DNA of 13,250 nt. Source: DAIRVC01 sp036803025 (GTDB lineage: Bacteria > Chloroflexota > Anaerolineae > Anaerolineales > E44-bin32). The stretch lies in assembly GCA_036803025.1 (NCBI GenBank), contig DAIRVC010000065.1, forward strand, positions 1 to 13,250, given 5' to 3'. The translations under genes were made by a program, and so were the position numbers. Under the pieces are notes generated by a model. That model made no database searches, had not been told where the DNA came from, and was given only the letters and a program-made list of their open reading frames with translations. Positions 8,261 to 13,250 of this stretch are shown here, one piece after another (the stretch's first letter is position 1; every line of letters starts with the position of its first letter).

Positions 8261-8703
8261 AGGTTGCTTTTGCCTGCGATCACGCCGGGTACCCGCTGCG
8301 CGAACCCGTGCTGTGCGCAATCCGCGAGAGCGGGCACGAGGTCATCGATTTGGGCACGCATTCGACCGACCCGGTCGACTACCCGGACTACGCCGAGATG
8401 GTCGGACGGGCGATTCAACGCGGAGAAGTCGAGCGCGGTGTGATCCTATGCGGCTCGGGTGTCGGCGCGGCGATCGCCGCCAACAAGCTGCGCGGCGTGC
8501 GCGCCGGCGTGTGCCACGATACCTATTCCGCACACCAGAGTGTCGAGCACGACGACGCCAACGTCCTCGCCCTCGGCGGACGCATCGTCGGTTCGGATCT
8601 GTCGATGGAGATCGTGCGTGCGTTCTTGCAGGCCCGCTTCAGCGGCGAGGAACGCCACGTCCGCCGGCTCGCCAAGATCAACGCGCTGGAGAAGTCCGGA
8701 TAG
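8257..8703 (+). CDS. rpiB: Ribose-5-phosphate isomerase B
   Basis: RpiB interconverts ribose 5-phosphate and ribulose 5-phosphate in the cytoplasm. The 148-residue product has the family length. CDHAG (7-11) carries the substrate-binding Asp-His. Cys65 in ILCGSGVGAAIAANK is the proton-relay cysteine of the RpiB class. EHDDANVLALGGR (97-109) is the other signature. Cys65 points to a standard ribose type rather than the mycobacterial type, which uses Glu there. The ATG overlaps the transketolase stop as ATGA, with CGGAG just upstream, so the two are coupled. The transaldolase-isomerase fusion begins 10 bases after its stop. An allose-phosphate isomerase role is possible in principle, but the pentose phosphate neighbours make the ribose role far likelier. 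Confidence 0.95.
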
Positions 8704-8713
8704 AGGCGGCCCT

Positions 8714-11521
8714 GTGAGCAGCGCTGCGCCGGCCCCCACAGGCGTCTGGCTGCGCCGGGCAGATTGCAGCATGCTGGAGTCCGGCCAGCTGGCCTCCTGG
8801 ATCGCCGAGGGCCGCCTGGCCGGCATCGCCTCGCTGGCTTTCGATCGGGATCACCCGGCCGGATTGTCGCCCTCCTGCGTGCGGGATGTGCGCCCGCTGG
8901 CGCAAGCCGGCCGCCCGGCGGCGGAGATCCTCGAGCGTCTGGTCGTCGCCCGCGTGCGCTCGATCGCCGATCTGCTCCTGCCTCGCTACGACCGTACCAG
9001 CGGGGCTGCCGGGTACGTCTCCTTCGAACTCCGACCGCTCCCCACTGGCCCCGCCGGGCTGCTCCTGGACGCGGCGCGACGCGTGTGGGCGTTGGTCAAC
9101 CGCCCGAACGTCCTGCTGCAGATCCCGGCCTCGGCCGAGGCCGGGCTCATCACCGAGGCCGCCGCGGCTGACGGCCTCAACTTGCACATCGGTGCCGTCG
9201 GATCCCTTGAGCGCTTCGCCGAGATCGCCGACGCGTATGTGCGCGGCCTGGAACTGCGCCGGGCACGCGGCCAGTCGATCGATCACCTCGCCTCGCTGGT
9301 GACGCTCGATGTCGAGGATGTGGACGCGGCCGTTCAACTCCAGCTCGATGAATTGACCCGGCACGATCCCGGGGCGGCGTCACGGGCCGCGGCCCTGGCC
9401 GGCCGCGCGGGGCGCGCCCTTGGCCGTCTGGCCGTCGCGCAGGCGCGGGCGGTGCGCAGCAGTGCCGAGTTCCGGCGACTGGTCGAACACGGCGCACGCC
9501 CGCAACTGCCGCTCCTGGGCGGACTGAGCGTGGATCCCTCACCCGCACCATTGAGCCCCGGAGCGCCCGACTCCGCCGGCGGCTATCTGGTCGCCCTGGA
9601 GGCGGAAGCGCTCGGCGCGCTGGCCGACGGCAACCGGGTCGAGGTGCTGCCGGAGTCCGATCTGGCCGCACCGCGCGCGGTGTTGGATGGGCTGGAGAGC
9701 CTGGGTGTCTCCTGGAGCTCGGTCGCCGAGACCATCGAACTCGCCGCGCTGCGCGCATCGGCCCGTACGCACCAGGGATTGCTGCGGGCGGCGGAGCGGA
9801 TGGCGGTCAGAGCGCAGCGCGAGCTCGGCAGCCTGCTGCCGGCCGCGCGGGAGACTCGGACGCGGCTGGAGGCCGGCGAAGTCGTTCGGCGAATCTGGGA
9901 GCGGGACGCCAGCCTTTGGGCAGCCGGGGGCCCGGGCGTTGGCGAAGTCCGCAGCCGGCTGGACTGGCTGACGCTCCCCGACGAGATGCCCGCCTCCATC
10001 GAGTCGTTCGCCGCACTGGCGTCCGAGGCGCGCCGCGATGGGCTGACCGGCGCAGTGCTCCTGGGGATGGGAGGCTCGTCGCTGGCCTCCGATGTGATGA
10101 GCCGCGTGCTGGCCGGCGAGTCGCCGGCGATGAATCTCACCGTTCTCGACTCCGTTGATCCGGAAGCGGTTGTGCGTGTCACGCGTCGGAACCCCTGCCA
10201 GAAGACGCTCTTCCTTGTGGCAAGCAAGTCTGGCACGACTACAGAGCCGCTGGCGCTCTTCGAGCACTTCTGGAGGCGGACGGTCGAGAAGGTGGGGGAC
10301 AGGGCCGGCGGGCACTTCATCGCACTGACCGATCCGGGCACGCCGCTCGAGAAGATGGCCCTCGAACGCAGGTTCCGCGCTGTGATCTCGACGTCGCCGG
10401 GAGTCGGAGGCCGTTACTCGGCATTGTCGGGGTTCGGACTTCTCCCGGCGGCGCTGATGGGGATCCGCCTGGGCGAGCTCTTGCACGGCGGCGCACAGAT
10501 GATGAGAGCCTGCGGACCAGGCGCGCCCGGCTACGAGAATCCGGGCCTCCACCTGGGAGGCCTTCTGGCGGCGGCGACCCTGGCCGGACGGGACAAGGTC
10601 ACGCTGCTGGCCGATGCGGCCCTTGTTCCCTTCGGAGATTGGGCTGAACAACTCCTCGCGGAGAGCAGCGGCAAAGAGGGCAAGGGCATCATTCCGATTG
10701 TCGGAGAACCGCCCGGGGCTGCCCGCCTGTATGGATCCGATCGCCTTCTGGTTTACGTCCGCAGCGACGGCTCTCTGGACGGCCGCGCGGCGGGTTGGGT
10801 GAAGGCCGGGATCCCGGTCATCACACTCGAGACGTCGGGAGACGCCGCCGGCCTGGGTGCCGAGTTTTACCGTTGGGAGTTCGCCACGGCGGTCGCCTGT
10901 CATTGCCTGGGCGTCAACGCCTTCGACCAACCCGACGTGCAGCGGGCCAAGGCGCGCACGCAGGATCTGCTCAAAACGTTCGCGCGCAGCGGCTCGATCC
11001 CCGAAGGCCAGCCCTTGTGGAACGCGCCGGGTCTGGCAGTGCAGGGCGGCCCTCCGATCAAGGAGCTGGCCGATGTCGAGACCCTGGCAGAGGTCTTTCA
11101 GCTCATCACCGGCCGGGTCGAAGCCCACGAGGCGCTGGCAATCCTGCTGTACCTTCCCCCGACTCGTGCGTTGGATCATTCCCTCGCCAGGCTCCGCCGC
11201 AGTCTGCGCGAGGCGGGGATCACCTCGACCGTCGGCTTTGGCCCGCGCTACCTTCACTCCACCGGTCAACTCCACAAGGGCGGCCCCGATCGGATGGTCT
11301 TCCTCATCGTGACCGCCGATCCGACTGAGGACCTCCCCGTGCCGGGTGCGCCCTACAGTTTTGGCGTCCTGGAACGGGCGCAGGCGATGGGCGATTTGCA
11401 AGCCCTCTTGAGCCTGGGCCGCCGGGCCTACGCCCTGAACTTGGCAGGGCCAGGAGGGGCTTCCGATTTCCTGCGGGCAATGGGGGCAATCCGCAGCCGC
11501 CGCAGCCAGGCCCCGGCATGA
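8714..11521 (+). CDS. Transaldolase-glucose-6-phosphate isomerase fusion with a degenerate transaldolase half
   Basis: The 935-residue protein has the architecture of the TAL-PGI fusion (transaldolase plus glucose-6-phosphate isomerase). The PGI half, about 385-935, is well kept: GMGGSSLASD (451-460), ASKSGTTTEPL (503-513), GGRYSALSGFG (565-575), ESSGKEGKG (650-658), NAFDQPDVQRAK (735-746) and FGPRYLHSTGQLHKGGP (842-858). It should isomerise glucose 6-phosphate and fructose 6-phosphate. The transaldolase half keeps scaffold sequence such as GYVSFELRP (100-108) but has LQIPAS where catalytic Lys stands in IKVPAT (Gln136, codon CAG at 9119). It also has VWLRRADCS for VWLDxxRR and GIASLAF for the TSNP motif. 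It is probably not an active transaldolase. The GTG start follows GAGG (8703-8706) and is supported by the conserved VWL near residue 11. Confidence 0.9.
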   Translation: MSSAAPAPTGVWLRRADCSMLESGQLASWIAEGRLAGIASLAFDRDHPAGLSPSCVRDVRPLAQAGRPAAEILERLVVARVRSIADLLLPRYDRTSGAAGYVSFELRPLPTGPAGLLLDAARRVWALVNRPNVLLQIPASAEAGLITEAAAADGLNLHIGAVGSLERFAEIADAYVRGLELRRARGQSIDHLASLVTLDVEDVDAAVQLQLDELTRHDPGAASRAAALAGRAGRALGRLAVAQARAVRSSAEFRRLVEHGARPQLPLLGGLSVDPSPAPLSPGAPDSAGGYLVALEAEALGALADGNRVEVLPESDLAAPRAVLDGLESLGVSWSSVAETIELAALRASARTHQGLLRAAERMAVRAQRELGSLLPAARETRTRLEAGEVVRRIWERDASLWAAGGPGVGEVRSRLDWLTLPDEMPASIESFAALASEARRDGLTGAVLLGMGGSSLASDVMSRVLAGESPAMNLTVLDSVDPEAVVRVTRRNPCQKTLFLVASKSGTTTEPLALFEHFWRRTVEKVGDRAGGHFIALTDPGTPLEKMALERRFRAVISTSPGVGGRYSALSGFGLLPAALMGIRLGELLHGGAQMMRACGPGAPGYENPGLHLGGLLAAATLAGRDKVTLLADAALVPFGDWAEQLLAESSGKEGKGIIPIVGEPPGAARLYGSDRLLVYVRSDGSLDGRAAGWVKAGIPVITLETSGDAAGLGAEFYRWEFATAVACHCLGVNAFDQPDVQRAKARTQDLLKTFARSGSIPEGQPLWNAPGLAVQGGPPIKELADVETLAEVFQLITGRVEAHEALAILLYLPPTRALDHSLARLRRSLREAGITSTVGFGPRYLHSTGQLHKGGPDRMVFLIVTADPTEDLPVPGAPYSFGVLERAQAMGDLQALLSLGRRAYALNLAGPGGASDFLRAMGAIRSRRSQAPA

Positions 11522-12366
11522 CCGACCGCCAGACCGCTGGACGGCGTCGAAAGGGCCGCATTCCCTCCCCGAAAGGGCGCCCGCGGCGGCCCGCCGGGCC
11601 CCTACCTCGCTCGATCCTGGCCGGACACGATGAAGCGGTCTTCCGCGTTCTGCCGCAGACCGTCATCGACAACCTTCAGCGGCCCGCTTCCGAGAACGCG
11701 CTGGTGTGGAACCTGCTTTACTCGCAGGCCCGACCGACGCTTTCCCTGCGCAGCCTGCTCGGACTGCGTCCGCTATGGGGAACTGCTCTGCCGAACGAGT
11801 CGGATGAGGATCTGGTGCCGTACTTCTGGGGCTATTCCATCTCCGGGGAGCGGCTTCCCCGCCTGGATGAGGCCCTCGCGGCCGTGGACGGACCGGGCCA
11901 GCAGACGGAGGTCGACCTGTTCCTGGTCGGGAGACGCAGCCTGGTTCTGGTGGAGGCCAAGCACATGGCCGGCCCGGGACGCTGCGGCCGATATGGGCGA
12001 GGCGTGTGTCCCGAAGTCCATCCCGAAGGCGCGGTTCTCGAGGCAGCTTGCCGCTATTGGGTGGAGGGTGAGTCGTTCTTCTCCGCCAACATCGACTTCG
12101 GCCCCCGGCCGACGCCGGAATCCGAGCCTCCGCCGTGCGCGGCTCACTATCAAATGGGTCGGACACTCCTCTTGGGGCGCGCGCTCGGCCAGCGGCTCGG
12201 CCTCATGCCGCAGGTCTGGCTGATCGTCCCTCGCCAGCGCTGGGCTCGTCTGGAGCGTGCCTGGCTCGACTTCGCGGAGCGCTTGCGCGATCCAGCCGAT
12301 TGGCGCAGGCTGCGCGTCCTGGCCTGGGAAGACGTGCGCGCTTCTCATCCGGCCGCGGCCGCCTGA
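11518..12366 (+). CDS. PD-(D/E)XK nuclease-like protein of unknown role
   Basis: I do not recognise a named family. The 282-residue protein has a likely PD-(D/E)XK nuclease core: Glu59 in SENALVWNLL, then Asp133 in TEVDLFLVG, and Glu146-Ala-Lys148 at the end of the strand SLVLVEAKH. This is the order and spacing of that active site. A later helix with Gln212 (HYQMGRTLLLGRALGQRLG) and a strand PQVWLIVPRQ also fit the fold. Cys156, Cys164, Cys178 and Cys207 are present, but no clear metal cluster pattern is seen. The first 30 residues are basic and probably disordered. The ATG sits in an ATGA overlap with the fusion gene's stop, so it belongs to the sugar operon. DNA cleavage is not proven; some members of this fold only bind. 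Confidence 0.7.
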   Translation: MTDRQTAGRRRKGRIPSPKGRPRRPAGPLPRSILAGHDEAVFRVLPQTVIDNLQRPASENALVWNLLYSQARPTLSLRSLLGLRPLWGTALPNESDEDLVPYFWGYSISGERLPRLDEALAAVDGPGQQTEVDLFLVGRRSLVLVEAKHMAGPGRCGRYGRGVCPEVHPEGAVLEAACRYWVEGESFFSANIDFGPRPTPESEPPPCAAHYQMGRTLLLGRALGQRLGLMPQVWLIVPRQRWARLERAWLDFAERLRDPADWRRLRVLAWEDVRASHPAAAA

Positions 12367-12371
12367 TATGC

Positions 12372-12386
12372 CCACGCGCGGCGTGG
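12372..12386 (+). terminator. Short hairpin after the sugar-phosphate operon
   Basis: CCACGC (12372-12377) and GCGTGG (12381-12386) form a perfect 6-bp stem with a 3-base loop, 5 bases past the stop of the last operon gene. The 72-base convergent gap holds nothing else that I can identify. No T-tract follows, so termination by this element alone is uncertain. Confidence 0.35.
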
Positions 12387-12438
12387 ACGATTCACAATCG
12401 GCGTCGGTGCAGGAGGCATGCGCAGCGGCGGCGTAGCC

Positions 12439-13250
12439 TCAGGCGGCGTACGCCAGAGCCACGAGTGCGAAGAAGACGATACTGGCAACCAGCTGACGCA
12501 CGCCGATCCGCGCCGGGCGAGCGCCCACGGGCGGGTGCGCGGTACCTTCGACGGCGTCAAGCAGCATCAGCGTGAACGCGACGGGTACGAGCATAGGCAC
12601 CTGCCCCGCGAGCGTCAATCCCGTGCTCACGACCACGTTGAAGGCATGGTAGACGAGCGTGCGCGTCCCCATGCGCCAGCGCTCACCCGGCGGCGGCATT
12701 TCGGTGAGGCGCCGCTGCATCAGGCGCTGATACACGTAGACGATCGAAGCGGCGGACTGGAGCCAGGTCAATCCCCACAACAGCCACGGATCAGCCGCTG
12801 AGGCTCCGTTGCAGACCCAGTACGCGGCCGGCGCCGCGAGAGCCAGGACGCCCGAACCGACCAACTCGATCCCCATCTGACCGCGATCCTGCCTGCGGCT
12901 GATCAGCCACAGATGCCAGCCGAAAACCAGCGCTCCCGGGACCGCAAGCCACACGAGTTGGTGGTGGCCGCGCGCCAGGAGCACGGCGATGGTCAGCGCG
13001 GCGACGGCGAGATAGGCCGCTGCCCAGATCGCCGCCGGGCGCAGATCGTCCCGTGCGCGCCTTCCACTGAGCGCCTTGACGGCGATGGCGGTCGGCTGAC
13101 GAAGCAGGAAGACGGACAGGGCGGCGATGAACAGGATCCCGAGGTCGAGCGAGACGCGCCGGGCGGCTGACGCCCCTACCAGGAACGGGCCCATCCACCA
13201 CACCCACGCTCCATGCTCGGCGGGCAGGAAGTAATGCTTCTGCAGAATGC
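12439..13250 (-). CDS. YwiC-like integral membrane protein, N terminus cut by window edge
   Basis: The role of YwiC-like proteins is not established. The visible 269 residues begin ILQKHYFLPAEHGAWVWW, which contains the HGAW motif usually found within the first 20-25 residues, so only a few residues are missing. The frame stays open to the edge, so a GTG at 13203 inside the motif is not the true start. The rest has about seven to eight membrane segments. It ends with ARPARIGVRQLVASIVFF and LALAYAA-like residues, a C-terminal pattern I associate with the YwiC family. A cytoplasmic loop RLTEMPPPGERWRMGTR lies mid-protein. It converges with the sugar operon and shares no promoter with it. Nothing in view indicates its substrate. 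Confidence 0.8.
   Translation of the reverse strand, partial: ILQKHYFLPAEHGAWVWWMGPFLVGASAARRVSLDLGILFIAALSVFLLRQPTAIAVKALSGRRARDDLRPAAIWAAAYLAVAALTIAVLLARGHHQLVWLAVPGALVFGWHLWLISRRQDRGQMGIELVGSGVLALAAPAAYWVCNGASAADPWLLWGLTWLQSAASIVYVYQRLMQRRLTEMPPPGERWRMGTRTLVYHAFNVVVSTGLTLAGQVPMLVPVAFTLMLLDAVEGTAHPPVGARPARIGVRQLVASIVFFALVALAYAA

Noticed and set aside
8459..8713. An 85-codon in-frame extension upstream of the fusion gene's GTG
   Set aside because: It overlaps rpiB in another frame, is Arg/Ser/Pro-rich without homology, and a better start with a ribosome binding site exists at 8714.
9119..9121. Catalytic Lys-to-Gln change as a simple base-call error (AAG read as CAG)
   Set aside because: At least four other transaldolase active-site motifs are also lost in the same domain, so a single error cannot explain it.
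9539..11401. A 620-codon open frame on the minus strand across the isomerase half of the fusion gene
   Set aside because: It lies wholly opposite a gene with clear PGI motifs. Its product has no recognisable domain and the composition of a GC-rich antisense shadow.
12439..13203. YwiC-like gene starting at the GTG at 13203
   Set aside because: The frame continues upstream through the conserved AEHGAW motif to the window edge, so the true start lies outside the window.

Overview
The window is a GC-rich, gene-dense bacterial chromosomal segment with no rRNA, tRNA, phage, transposase or CRISPR signal. The closest overall fit is a Chloroflexota-type (Anaerolineae-like) bacterium. This is inferred from a transaldolase/glucose-6-phosphate isomerase fusion, a FabL-type enoyl reductase, a YwiC-like protein and the base composition together; no single gene proves it. 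Fifteen genes are supported, two of them cut by the window edges.

Positions 1-1954 hold a folate (pterin) cluster. On the minus strand a pteridine-reductase-like SDR is followed by folB (dihydroneopterin aldolase) and folK (HPPK, cut by the left edge). folE (GTP cyclohydrolase I) is divergent on the plus strand. FolE makes dihydroneopterin triphosphate, FolB and FolK carry the pterin towards the dihydropteroate precursor, and the SDR probably reduces a pterin or dihydrofolate. Positions 1955-2114 form a hairpin-rich convergent intergenic region with two diverged inverted copies of a short repeat.

Positions 2115-3757 (minus strand) hold a ZIP-family metal transporter and a FabL-like enoyl-ACP reductase, separated by two perfect 8-bp inverted repeats. 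Positions 3832-5951 (plus strand) are a tightly packed operon: a small helical HEPN-like protein, a patatin-like phospholipase, a two-helix membrane protein and an alpha/beta-hydrolase carboxylesterase. The last three genes overlap at their starts and stops, which suggests lipid turnover at the membrane.

Positions 5952-6172 are a long leader, followed by a sugar-phosphate operon (6173-12366): transketolase, ribose-5-phosphate isomerase B, a transaldolase-glucose-6-phosphate isomerase fusion, and a PD-(D/E)XK nuclease-like protein joined by an ATGA overlap. The first three cover the non-oxidative pentose phosphate pathway and its entry into glycolysis. However, the transaldolase half of the fusion has lost its Schiff-base lysine and other catalytic motifs while keeping the fold's scaffold sequence, and the isomerase half looks intact. 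This is the most unusual thing in the window. Positions 12439-13250 (minus strand) hold a YwiC-like membrane protein, cut at its N terminus by the right edge.

Promoters share a recurrent extended -10 of the form TGGTANNAT. Two genes appear to start about 7 bases after such a box, so they may be translated from leaderless mRNAs.
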